From positions 62,001 through 126,000 of the forward strand of contig JAPKMW010000011.1 in the NCBI GenBank assembly GCA_026645575.1: 64,000 nucleotides of DNA, written 5' to 3'. Positions 56,127 to 64,000 of the stretch are shown here, one piece after another. The notes under the pieces were generated by a model. That model was not told the origin of the DNA. It ran no database searches and saw nothing but the letters and a program-made list of their open reading frames with translations. Numbering within the stretch: the stretch's first letter is position 1; each line of letters opens with the position of its first letter. The position numbers and the translations under genes are program-made. The stretch is from Caldilineaceae bacterium (GTDB taxonomy: Bacteria; Chloroflexota; Anaerolineae; Caldilineales; Caldilineaceae).

Positions 56127-58334
56127 ATGAGCCAAGGAAAATCTATATCGTTTATGGCAATTCTACCATTGCTTGCAGTGGCCGGCGGCGCTATCGTGGT
56201 CGGCATTTCCATGCGCAATAGACAAAAACCGCGGTATTTGGTCGAGGTGCTGATTGACAAACGATCAGTCCACACAACGCTGTTGCCACCCCAGATCCCA
56301 AAGTCGATCCAAGTGACCAAAGCACTGGCGCAGGATCTCTTTGGCGACACACGGCAACAGTATCAGCAGTCACTGAACGCAGCCTATGATGTTGCTGCCG
56401 AACAACAGGCCCAGCATCTGCAGAAGCGCACCCTGCGGGCGGCTACGATCGGGTTAGGATTGGCAACGGCCGGCCTGCTGGTCTCCCCCCTTTTCTACTT
56501 GCCTAGCCTCGGCTACATTGTCTATGCCTTTCGCCATAGTTATCGCGCAGCCTGGCACGCCGTTTGGCATGAGCAGCAGGTCGATTTCAATGTGATTCAG
56601 GCCGTGATTGTAACCGGTCCACTGCTGGCCGGATATATCTGGGCGGCAGCCTTTGCCGCTTTCTTTAGCTGCATCAATCGCATGTTGGTCGCCAAAACGG
56701 AATGGGCTTCTAAGGCCAATATCGCTGATCTCTTTGGCCGACAAATCCGCACAGTTTGGCAATTGGTCAATGGGGTTGAAATTGAAACGCCGATTCAGCA
56801 AGTACAAACGGGCGATATCGTTGTGGTTTATGCGGGACAGCCGGTGCCAGTGGATGGCATCGTTTGTCATGGGACGGCTACGGTTGACCAACATATGTTA
56901 ACCGGTGAATCACAGCCGGCCGAAAAAGGCCCTGGCGACACGGTATTGGCGATGACATTGCTTGTCGCCGGCATCATTCATGTTCGTGTGGAAAATGCTG
57001 GTAACACAACCGTTGCCTCCCAAATCGGCCACATGCTTAGCCAAACGACGGATTTCAAACAGGCGTTGCGATCACGTACAGAACGCATGTTGACAAAGAT
57101 GATACTCCCCTTGTTAGCCCTAAGCGCGGCGGCATTGCCGGTGGCAGGTATAAGTGGCGCCCTGGCGATTTTGTGGTATTATCCGGGGCAGCGCATGATG
57201 ACCTTTGGCCCTTTGAGTATGTTGAGCTATCTCCAGGTGGCGGCACAAAAAAATATTTTGATCAAGGATGGTCGATCCCTGGAAGTGCTGCAAGAAATTG
57301 ACATGGTCGTTTTTGACAAAACCGGTACACTTACCTTGGAGCAACCGTCAGTCAGTCGGCTCTTCTGTTATGACGGATTGTCAGAAATCGATCTGTTACG
57401 GTATGCCGCCGCAATCGAGGCGAAACAGAGCCATCCGCTTGCGCGTGCCATCGTACAAGCGGCCACGGCACAACAGCTCGTTCTGCCCAAAGCGGACGCG
57501 CTGGAATATAAAGCCGGTTATGGACTCAAAACACAGATCAACGGACAGACAGTCAGGATCGGCAGCATCCGCTTCATGACAATGGAGGATTTGGCAATCC
57601 CCTCGGCGATTGTTGCACAACAAGCAGAAAGCCATGCGTCAGGCAATTCATTGGTCCTCCTTGCGATCGAGCAGGCGGTAAAAGGGGCCATTGAATTAGC
57701 GCCAACGGTTCGTCCTGAAGCCGCAGAAATGGTCAACTATCTGCACAAACGTGGGATTCAGACCGCGATTATTTCCGGCGATCATGAAGCCCCAACCCGC
57801 CGCCTAGCCACGAGTTTAGGGATTGATCGCTACTTTGCCCAGGTGTTGCCGGAAGATAAAGCCAAGTTTGTGGCTGCGCTACAAGATGAAGGCCACCGGG
57901 TCTGTTTTGTCGGTGATGGGATCAATGATTCGATTGCACTCAAAACTGCTGATGTTGCTGTCTCACTGCGTGGGGCCACCACCATTGCGACTGATGTTGC
58001 GCAAATTGTCTTTATGGACGGCACGTTGCGCCGGCTACCTGAACTCTTCCAGTTAGTGGATGAATTTGCGGCCAACATGCGGATCAATTGGGTGGTTTCG
58101 CTTACCCCGAACATCGCCGGCATCGCAGCCACCTTCCTCTTTGGTTGGGGGATCACACAGTGTGTCTTTCTCGTTCCACTCAGCACGCCGATTGTGGTTT
58201 ACAACGCGATTAGACCGCTGCTGGGTAAGCCAGAACAGAATGTTCATCCTCCGCTTGCCATCAATCTTGAAAATTCAACATTCATCGAAAACTCCGTTTT
58301 GATGGCGCGTGAACGATCAACTGAAATCAGCTAA
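56127..58334 (+). CDS. P1B-like P-type ATPase lacking the CPC metal motif
   Basis: A 735-residue P-type ATPase with the layout of heavy-metal pumps: membrane segments in the first 200 residues, the actuator domain with TGES at 259-262, phosphorylated Asp397 (DKTGTLT), an HP motif (SHPLARA) and the GDGIND hinge. It has no N-terminal metal-binding domain. The membrane helix just before the phosphorylation domain, which normally carries CPC followed by ALGLATP, instead reads WYYPGQRMMTFGP (residues 350-362), so both metal-binding cysteines are missing. The transported ion is therefore unclear, and the protein may not be a classical copper, zinc or cadmium pump. The ATG at 56127 has no strong ribosome-binding site. 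Neighbours are unrelated metabolic genes. Confidence 0.88.
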   Translation: MSQGKSISFMAILPLLAVAGGAIVVGISMRNRQKPRYLVEVLIDKRSVHTTLLPPQIPKSIQVTKALAQDLFGDTRQQYQQSLNAAYDVAAEQQAQHLQKRTLRAATIGLGLATAGLLVSPLFYLPSLGYIVYAFRHSYRAAWHAVWHEQQVDFNVIQAVIVTGPLLAGYIWAAAFAAFFSCINRMLVAKTEWASKANIADLFGRQIRTVWQLVNGVEIETPIQQVQTGDIVVVYAGQPVPVDGIVCHGTATVDQHMLTGESQPAEKGPGDTVLAMTLLVAGIIHVRVENAGNTTVASQIGHMLSQTTDFKQALRSRTERMLTKMILPLLALSAAALPVAGISGALAILWYYPGQRMMTFGPLSMLSYLQVAAQKNILIKDGRSLEVLQEIDMVVFDKTGTLTLEQPSVSRLFCYDGLSEIDLLRYAAAIEAKQSHPLARAIVQAATAQQLVLPKADALEYKAGYGLKTQINGQTVRIGSIRFMTMEDLAIPSAIVAQQAESHASGNSLVLLAIEQAVKGAIELAPTVRPEAAEMVNYLHKRGIQTAIISGDHEAPTRRLATSLGIDRYFAQVLPEDKAKFVAALQDEGHRVCFVGDGINDSIALKTADVAVSLRGATTIATDVAQIVFMDGTLRRLPELFQLVDEFAANMRINWVVSLTPNIAGIAATFLFGWGITQCVFLVPLSTPIVVYNAIRPLLGKPEQNVHPPLAINLENSTFIENSVLMARERSTEIS

Positions 58335-58439
58335 TGAATCAAGCGAGGCGCAACAGGTCAGAATAGAAGTATAACGGCTGAAATCAGGCCGATTGCTTCA
58401 TGCATCGTCGTACTTTCGGTCATTTTTCGGCCATCATGG

Positions 58440-59657
58440 CTACACAAATTGAAAAGGATAAGGTAGTTTTCCCGCTAGTTGTAGTCCCGGCCTTTTGTAC
58501 AATGGCCAGGTTGCCGTAACAGGAAGATGCAACAGAAAAATCAAACGTGCATGTTGGCCAATGACAATAAGTTGTCGGACAGGTTTCTTCTTCGCAATAT
58601 CCGGCAGTTCAAAACGCCGTTCTCCTTGATCGTACAAGGTTTTCCCAATGAAAACACCCAGCAGTGTTGCGCCGAACCAGGGCAAAAACGAGGCGTATGG
58701 TGATGCCAGTGGCAAGCCCAGCAGTAGATAGATGAGATTCGGTGTGAGCGCAGCAACCAGCGGCACAGATACAAGGCCAATAGCTGCTAAGCCCACAGTA
58801 AAACTGAGCCACCGCGACCGCTCCAAGAAGGGATAGGCTAAGATCTGTGATAGCCCAAGCATGACGAATAGCGACGCCAAAAAAGCAGCATTAGGACCAA
58901 AAAATGCGAATGGGATAGTCAGCAATGCACCTTCTATCATTAGCGGGAGCGCTTTTGCTACCTGTTGGCGGAACGATGGCGCTTGACCAGTGCGGCGGCG
59001 TCTGTTTTCATAGCCCAAAAGCAACGAAATTCCCATGATGCCGGCAAACATCTCACCCAAAACAGTGAGTTGCGTCCCGTGGATAAAAAACCAGGCGAGT
59101 AATAAGGCCAGGGCGTTCAAACCGCGCCTGCCCCACTTTACGAAAGCGGTGGTTGCGTTTGCCTCTTCTGCGGTGGACAGCGACAGGCCAAAATAAGCCA
59201 GGGTGGCCCCAATGGGAACATAAAAAAGAAGCCGCACAGCCTTAAGGAAGGTCCACAAGAAAGCCAGAGACGCGACCTTTGGTATTGTATGAAATAGAAC
59301 CATTAAGCTAATCGTACCGCCGCGTACCAGGTCCACCTCCCATGCACGGTCTGTATTGACAGCCGCATCCGCGTCCGTTAATTGGGTGACCAAGACCTTG
59401 GTTTCGTCAGTCAAGGCGCGCACGTAAGTGCGTACCTGTGTAGAGATCCACTCAGTACATAGATGGATTTGAAGAATCGGCTTGGGTGGGAAATCAACGA
59501 GTGCACTACGCGGTGATTGCACATCATTTGGGGTGTCTGCATAGCGCATGGTCAACTTATCAACCAATCGTGTACGCTTGCCTTGCCACCGTTGCGGTCG
59601 CCATTCCCAGAAATGAGAATAGCTTCCCTCACTATTCCAGCTATTAAAAGCAATCAT
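58440..59657 (-). CDS. DUF1624/HGSNAT-like membrane acyltransferase
   Basis: A 405-residue protein with a soluble N-terminal region of about 105 residues and then about eight to ten membrane segments. The first membrane helix has the family motif EVDLVRGG...LMVLFH, resembling the R-G...M-F-H start of heparan-alpha-glucosaminide N-acetyltransferase and DUF1624 proteins. The penultimate helix ends with IGQHARLIFLLHLPV, resembling the (G)RHSL-I-Y-L-HQPV ending of that family. Such proteins pass acyl groups from cytoplasmic acyl-CoA across the membrane to sugars. The N-terminal extension has no recognised domain, and the true start could be further in. It converges with the P-type ATPase gene (105-base gap). 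Confidence 0.65.
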   Translation of the reverse strand: MIAFNSWNSEGSYSHFWEWRPQRWQGKRTRLVDKLTMRYADTPNDVQSPRSALVDFPPKPILQIHLCTEWISTQVRTYVRALTDETKVLVTQLTDADAAVNTDRAWEVDLVRGGTISLMVLFHTIPKVASLAFLWTFLKAVRLLFYVPIGATLAYFGLSLSTAEEANATTAFVKWGRRGLNALALLLAWFFIHGTQLTVLGEMFAGIMGISLLLGYENRRRRTGQAPSFRQQVAKALPLMIEGALLTIPFAFFGPNAAFLASLFVMLGLSQILAYPFLERSRWLSFTVGLAAIGLVSVPLVAALTPNLIYLLLGLPLASPYASFLPWFGATLLGVFIGKTLYDQGERRFELPDIAKKKPVRQLIVIGQHARLIFLLHLPVTATWPLYKRPGLQLAGKLPYPFQFV

Positions 59658-59708
59658 ACACCTCTCCTATGTCTATGGTCTGGCTCGACTATTTTTTCTG
59701 TCAAACCA

Positions 59709-60809
59709 TTACGACTTTGCAGGAATTCGCACTAGTAATCCTCGGTCAACGACAGCCGCGCAAGAGCGGCGCAGGACTTCTTCGGCTAGGCGTCTTCCGC
59801 GCTCGTTGGCCGGCTGGAAGCCACCCATGACCAATCCCACTGACATCAGATAGAGCACGGCAAGGTCATAATCTTCGTAACACTGTTCGAGCTTATACCC
59901 TGTTACCCCAAGTTCGACCAGTTTCGAGTGGTAGTAGTGGACCATCTCGTCTTCAATCGATCGCCGGATTTCGATCGTGGCACTCATACTGAGGATAAGT
60001 GCCAAATCATGGAGCGGGTTGTTGATCATCAGCGTTTGCCAGTCGAGGAGTACAACCGGTGGACCCTGAATACCCTCGTTGAACATGATGTTGTCTAGGC
60101 GTGGATCACCGTGTACCAGGGTTTGTGTCCGGTCACCCATCAGTTTATGCAGACGGCGGAGACCGCCGACATAGTCAGCGACTGATCGGGCGACCTCTGC
60201 GGGAATGCAGTAACCGAATTGTGTAATGCAGTTCCGCCAGGAGCCCTCGACACTCTTCATGTACTGCTCCATCCAAGTGGTATCTACGTGCATGACATCA
60301 CGGAGAAACGCTTGATCCGTCTTACCCCAAAACGCAACATGGAGGGGCAATAGCGCATCGATCACCCGCTTGGTTTCGTGGCGTCCGACGCCGGCCAACT
60401 GATCACCAGCCCGGTACCGGCGCATATCCTCCAGCACGACGATGTAGTCGCCGCTTTCTTTGCCGACTGCGGCGAAATAACATGCAGGTTTCGGTACTTC
60501 CACTGATCCGGCAATTTGGGTGTAGAAGGTAACCTCCCACTCATAACCGCGTAACTCCATCCCTACAGCCCTGCGTCCCTCGTCTTCAGACGCAAATTTT
60601 ATAACTAGCGAGGAGGGGCCCCCCAGGCTGTCATCCTTGTATACGAGTTCTACGCGTACGACCTGTCCCAACATCGAGACGCCATCCCCAATGGATTGAA
60701 TGGCAAACGCGTGGATCTCCTGCTCGTCTGTCAACTGTCCCGCCAACCTGAGCATCTGAGTAAGCCACCCGGTAGTGAGCATCCGGGGTTGGCTAGGAAA
60801 GTTAGTCAT
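59709..60809 (-). CDS. APH/choline-kinase-fold small-molecule kinase
   Basis: A 366-residue kinase of the aminoglycoside phosphotransferase superfamily. It has the catalytic loop TLVHGDPRLDNIMF and the metal-binding VLLDWQ. The N-terminal lobe has VIKFASEDEG (ATP-binding lysine) and YIVVLEDM (hinge). The ATG at 60809 is preferred because GGAGG lies nine bases upstream; a TTG at 60836 extends the frame. The gene is 82 bases downstream of a sugar-type ABC importer on the same strand, so it may phosphorylate the imported compound. The sequence resembles the broad ecdysteroid/choline-kinase-like branch more than true resistance enzymes; the substrate is unknown. Confidence 0.85.
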   Translation of the reverse strand: MTNFPSQPRMLTTGWLTQMLRLAGQLTDEQEIHAFAIQSIGDGVSMLGQVVRVELVYKDDSLGGPSSLVIKFASEDEGRRAVGMELRGYEWEVTFYTQIAGSVEVPKPACYFAAVGKESGDYIVVLEDMRRYRAGDQLAGVGRHETKRVIDALLPLHVAFWGKTDQAFLRDVMHVDTTWMEQYMKSVEGSWRNCITQFGYCIPAEVARSVADYVGGLRRLHKLMGDRTQTLVHGDPRLDNIMFNEGIQGPPVVLLDWQTLMINNPLHDLALILSMSATIEIRRSIEDEMVHYYHSKLVELGVTGYKLEQCYEDYDLAVLYLMSVGLVMGGFQPANERGRRLAEEVLRRSCAAVVDRGLLVRIPAKS

Positions 60810-60891
60810 TGAAGTAGCGCCTCCATTCATGATCAATGAGCGATAAAAGGCCAGGAAAACTTGGTGTCATTTTGTCGTGCATACTCTTTCG

Positions 60892-61971
60892 TCACTTCGC
60901 GACCGTACGACGAAACAAGATGGTGAAACCCACTGCACCGATCAGGCATGCGCCATTGAAGACATCGGCAATCCAGTCCTGGAGGCCGAGCAATTGAAGA
61001 CCTGTGATGCCCACCGCAAGTAGGTAAATCGCCACCAGTGTGCCTGCGATGTTGAAGCGTCCGAGTTTGATGGCCGATGCGCCAAGGAAAGCTGCGGTGA
61101 TCGGCTGCAGCAGGTACGCACTGCTGGCGGACGGAGCAACCGCGCCCAGCATACCGGCGTACAATAAGCCGATCACGGAACTCAATGTACCTGAGAAGAT
61201 AAAGGCGCCCTGCCGGAATGTGTTGACACGCAAGCCGGCCAGTTCTGCCGCGGTCCGGTTTCCACCGATAAATAGCAGGTACCGCCCGCAGGGTGTCAAC
61301 TCGAAGATGTACCAAAGCGAGAAAGCGATAATCCACCCGATCCAAACCGAGGTTCCGAAGCCGAAGGACTTGTAGGTAACAAAGTTTATCAATTCCACCG
61401 GGATGCTCGTGATTAAGTTATTATTGCTGATCAGGTTAGCAAGTCCGCCAAGGATCGTGAGCGTTCCGAGCGTGGCAATGAAACTGTCGATACCAAATCT
61501 CACCACGAGTAATCCGTTGAGCATACCGACAAGGGGGCCGATGAGTAGGGCAAAGAAGCAGGCGATTACCAGCGGGAAATTGTACGCAGTAAGTACACCG
61601 AGCGTAACTCCGGTCAGAATCATAACGGAGGAGATCGAAAGATCAAAATCTCCTGCGCGTAAGGGGACGATGACAGCCATGGCCAACAGGACGATCGTAG
61701 CCTGGCCGCCGATCATCACGCGCACATTAGCGAATGATGCAAATGTGTGGGGCGCTGCGATACTGAATATGATGAACAGGATGACGAATAACAACGGCAC
61801 TGCCCACGGACCGACGGCGGACAACTTGAGCGAAGTGCTGGAACGGCCGGTGCTGGATCCAGCGGTCTTGGTTACTGTGGTCGGTTCGGGTGGGCGTGGG
61901 TACTCCTGGCCCGCTGGCGGATCCATGCTTGCTTGCATTGTAAGGTTTTCTTTCTGTTTTTCAGCACGCAT
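60892..61971 (-). CDS. Sugar-type ABC transporter permease (RbsC family)
   Basis: A permease of about 359 residues with nine to ten membrane segments, of the branched-chain/ribose (BPD_transp_2) family. It contains the conserved loop GPLVGMLNGLLVVRFGIDSFIATLGT (quoted only as a landmark around residues 150-175) and YAGMLGA near 265. The frame extends far upstream into the ATPase gene; the ATG at 61971 is chosen because it lies just after the ATPase stop at 61979, with 61938 as an alternative. It belongs with the ATPase and the binding protein upstream on the minus strand and forms the membrane channel of the importer. Confidence 0.92.
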   Translation of the reverse strand: MRAEKQKENLTMQASMDPPAGQEYPRPPEPTTVTKTAGSSTGRSSTSLKLSAVGPWAVPLLFVILFIIFSIAAPHTFASFANVRVMIGGQATIVLLAMAVIVPLRAGDFDLSISSVMILTGVTLGVLTAYNFPLVIACFFALLIGPLVGMLNGLLVVRFGIDSFIATLGTLTILGGLANLISNNNLITSIPVELINFVTYKSFGFGTSVWIGWIIAFSLWYIFELTPCGRYLLFIGGNRTAAELAGLRVNTFRQGAFIFSGTLSSVIGLLYAGMLGAVAPSASSAYLLQPITAAFLGASAIKLGRFNIAGTLVAIYLLAVGITGLQLLGLQDWIADVFNGACLIGAVGFTILFRRTVAK

Positions 61972-61978
61972 CGAGTAC

Positions 61979-63499
61979 CTACCCGCGTTCGGTAACGAGT
62001 GTGCGTTGCGAGAGCATAAGGATTTGGTCTTCCGATACTTCATCCGGTGCAAGTGTTGCGGAGATTGTTCCATAGCGCATGATGAGTACCCGGTGGCACA
62101 GTTGGGCGATCTCTTCACTGTCCGAAGAGAAGACGACCACAGTGGCACCCTTGTCGGTCACGCTACGTACCATGTTCAATATCTCCTTTTTCGCCCCCGC
62201 ATCGACGCCCTGTGTCGGTTCGTGGAGCAGGATGACGCGCGGATTTTGGCCCAGTATACGGGCAAGGGCGATCTTTTGCTGATTGCCGCCACTGAACTTC
62301 GTAATCTCCAGGGTTGGTGCCAGCGGCTGCACTGAAAACAGCCGCATTTTGTTCTCGGTAAATTCGTATTCGTGTCTAAAACTGATGCGCAGCCTTCGCC
62401 ACAACTTGCCGAGATAAGGCAGCGTCAGGTTCTCCATCGCTGTCCCTCCGAGCCAGAACACATCCCGTTGCCGGTTGCCGGGAACAAGCGCAATGCCGGC
62501 ACGCTGGGCTGATGCGACCGAGTTGTCGACCACGCTCCCATCAACATAAACTTCACCGTTCAGCCGCGTTTGCCCACCAGCGATGAGATAGGGTATGTCA
62601 TCCTGTCCCATACCGGCCAAGCCGGTAATGCCGACGATCTCACCTACGTTAGCGTTGAACGACACGTCGGATACTGCACTGTTGGAGAGGTGGCGAACCA
62701 CAAGGCGAGCGGCGTCGCTGGTGCTGACATGCTTCTCCGGATAAAATTCACCGAGTTCGTAACCAAGCATCAAATATGCGATCTCTGCTTCGTTCGTCTG
62801 AGTGGCCTCTTGGGTCGCCACCAGGTAACCGTTGCGTAGAACGCTGATCCGGGAGCAGACATTCAGCACTTCGTGCATCCGGTGGCTGACATACAGCACC
62901 GCAGTACCATTACACGCCATTCTGCGCAGCAGTTCGAGGAGTCTGAGCGATTCACCACGCGGCAGGGCTGCCGTCGGTTCGTCCAGCACGATCAGATTCC
63001 CATGACTGCCCTCCCCGAATTGCCGGAGGGCACGCAAGATAGCGACGACGGATCGCTCAGCAGGGGAAAGCTCGCTAACCAAACTCCCCGGATCCAGAGC
63101 GATCCCGATTTTCTCGGCGAGAGTGCGTACAATCTCATCTTCACGACGACGCTTGATAGGCGTCACTAACCCTCGTTCAAAGCCGGTCGAGATTCCGACA
63201 TTATCAGCGATGGACATGGACTCAACCAGTGCTAGGTCCTGGTGGACAATCGCAAGGCCGTTTTGGCGGGGGTTCTGTATGGGCAGGGAGATCGGCTGGT
63301 TGCGCAGCCAGATCTCTGCACCCCGGTCGGGGGTGTACACCCCGCCTAAAATCTTCACAATCGTTGATTTGCCTGAGCCGTTTGCGCCAACCAGACCGTG
63401 GATCTCGCCCGGGAGGATTGAGAGATTGATACCATGGAGTACAGTGATACCATTGAAAGTTTTCGAGACATTTTTAAGCACCACTACCGGATGGCTCAT
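61979..63499 (-). CDS. Sugar-type ABC transporter ATPase, duplicated (RbsA/MglA family)
   Basis: A 506-residue fusion of two nucleotide-binding domains. The first has Walker A GANGSGKST, a divergent signature (LSPAERS) and VLDEPTAALPRGES. The second has a degenerate Walker A, as usual in the family, a good signature (SGGNQQKIALARIL) and LLHEPTQGVDAGAK. It powers uptake of a sugar or related compound with the RbsC-like permease. The ATG overlaps the stop of the binding-protein gene (ATGA), so the three genes form one operon. Confidence 0.95.
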   Translation of the reverse strand: MSHPVVVLKNVSKTFNGITVLHGINLSILPGEIHGLVGANGSGKSTIVKILGGVYTPDRGAEIWLRNQPISLPIQNPRQNGLAIVHQDLALVESMSIADNVGISTGFERGLVTPIKRRREDEIVRTLAEKIGIALDPGSLVSELSPAERSVVAILRALRQFGEGSHGNLIVLDEPTAALPRGESLRLLELLRRMACNGTAVLYVSHRMHEVLNVCSRISVLRNGYLVATQEATQTNEAEIAYLMLGYELGEFYPEKHVSTSDAARLVVRHLSNSAVSDVSFNANVGEIVGITGLAGMGQDDIPYLIAGGQTRLNGEVYVDGSVVDNSVASAQRAGIALVPGNRQRDVFWLGGTAMENLTLPYLGKLWRRLRISFRHEYEFTENKMRLFSVQPLAPTLEITKFSGGNQQKIALARILGQNPRVILLHEPTQGVDAGAKKEILNMVRSVTDKGATVVVFSSDSEEIAQLCHRVLIMRYGTISATLAPDEVSEDQILMLSQRTLVTERG

Positions 63500-64000
63500 T
63501 TAACTCCCCATGCCACCTTGAACGCATCTTGCCAACTGGCGATATCCGGGAACTGCTCGTTGGTATCCGCACTCGTTCCCCAGTTTGAGGAATCCACCAA
63601 GCGCACAGGGGTTATCTGGTTCTGTGGCACCCCGGCCACCGCACGCATAATCCCATCGGCAAAGATGTACCCCTTAATTTCTGCCGGAGGCCATAACATG
63701 GTTGCTACCAGGCCGTTAGTACCCTTAATTGCGTCGGCAAGGCCGTCACCTTGCGCCCCTCCGACGATGGGCAGTTCACGGTCCACGGCCCTCATGCCCT
63801 GGAGTATGAAGGGTGTGAAGAAGTCCACCGTGGTGATCCAGTAGTTGAGGTCCGGTGAGCGCTGTAGTGTCGTCTCTACCTGACCGGCCAGATCCGTTAG
63901 GAATGTTGCGGGGTTGACTTCCAACAGTTCAATCGTACAGTCCGGGCAAAGCTGCGTGATCTCATCCACTGCTCCCTGCGCCATGTTCCCCGTGATCGAC
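63496..64000 (-). CDS. Sugar-type ABC transporter binding protein, C-terminal part
   Basis: The last 168 or so residues of a periplasmic-binding-protein-like (peripla_BP_4) solute receptor; the gene begins beyond the right edge. Visible landmarks are ITGNMAQGAVDEI at the edge, AGQVETTLQRSPDLNYW, LPIVGGAQGDGLADAIKG and the C-terminal WQDAFKVAWGVK. The ATG at 63984 is internal. It overlaps the ATPase start by four bases and should supply the importer with its ligand, which cannot be named. Confidence 0.88.
   Translation of the reverse strand, partial: SITGNMAQGAVDEITQLCPDCTIELLEVNPATFLTDLAGQVETTLQRSPDLNYWITTVDFFTPFILQGMRAVDRELPIVGGAQGDGLADAIKGTNGLVATMLWPPAEIKGYIFADGIMRAVAGVPQNQITPVRLVDSSNWGTSADTNEQFPDIASWQDAFKVAWGVK

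Noticed and set aside
60833..61345. 170-codon frame overlapping the permease gene
   Set aside because: Different frame of the permease on the same strand; composition rich in Arg/His/Cys, typical of a shadow.
61403..62335. 310-codon plus-strand frame across the sugar ABC genes
   Set aside because: It spans the junction of two well-supported minus-strand genes and has no recognisable domain.

Overview
The window looks like a chromosomal segment of a filamentous or soil/sludge-type Chloroflexota bacterium (Anaerolineae/Caldilineae-like). This is an inference. It rests on secreted proteins carrying a short YLPLV-type motif, subtilases and lectin-like proteins with thrombospondin type 3 calcium repeats, an ECF sigma/zinc-finger/TPR-CHAT/subtilase cassette, and many palindromic and heptameric repeats that also invade coding sequence. 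No rRNA, tRNA, CRISPR array or transposase gene was found.

Layout. (1) 1-5884: a repeat-rich edge, a secreted subtilase (minus strand) with a C-terminal GGGRYW repeat, and a secreted discoidin/ricin-lectin/PA14 protein (plus). (2) 6013-9856, minus strand: an OmpR-type response regulator, its membrane histidine kinase, and a GGDEF protein sharing the kinase's N-terminal membrane domain. (3) 10681-16511, plus: ECF sigma factor, zinc-finger anti-sigma-like protein, a 981-residue TPR-CHAT caspase-like protein and a secreted subtilase; the last three genes overlap. (4) 16979-50924, plus: a lipopeptide-type biosynthetic cluster. It holds a free ketosynthase, a free ACP, a fatty-acyl-AMP ligase with ACP, a PKS-NRPS hybrid (KS-AT-ACP-C-A-T), one- and three-module NRPSs joined by TubC-type docking domains, a detached thioesterase, a kynurenine-3-monooxygenase-like flavoprotein, a MacB-type ABC exporter, an MFS exporter and an HlyD-type adaptor. 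(5) 51174-53900: a secreted di-haem cytochrome c peroxidase-like protein. (6) 54046-64000: malate synthase A, an odd P-type ATPase without the CPC metal motif, a DUF1624/HGSNAT-like membrane acyltransferase, an APH-fold kinase, and a sugar-type ABC importer whose binding-protein gene runs off the right edge.

How they may work together. The FAAL loads a fatty acid, the PKS module extends it once without reduction, and five NRPS modules would add five amino or beta-amino residues before thioesterase release and export. A 17-bp direct repeat with 11-bp period (TGNYAG-N5-TGTAAC, close to the E. coli PhoB box) lies upstream of the GGGRYW subtilase, the kinase/regulator pair, the ECF sigma gene, the lectin, the ketosynthase, the FAAL and the cytochrome gene. 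It could tie most of the window into one regulon, possibly under the OmpR-type regulator encoded here.

Repeats are the other theme. Several palindromes and heptamer arrays sit inside NRPS genes without breaking the frame. One has a 14-bp flanking duplication, and one array supplies the single stop codon that separates the last NRPS from its thioesterase. All function calls come from reading motifs by eye; domain borders and specificity codes are approximate.
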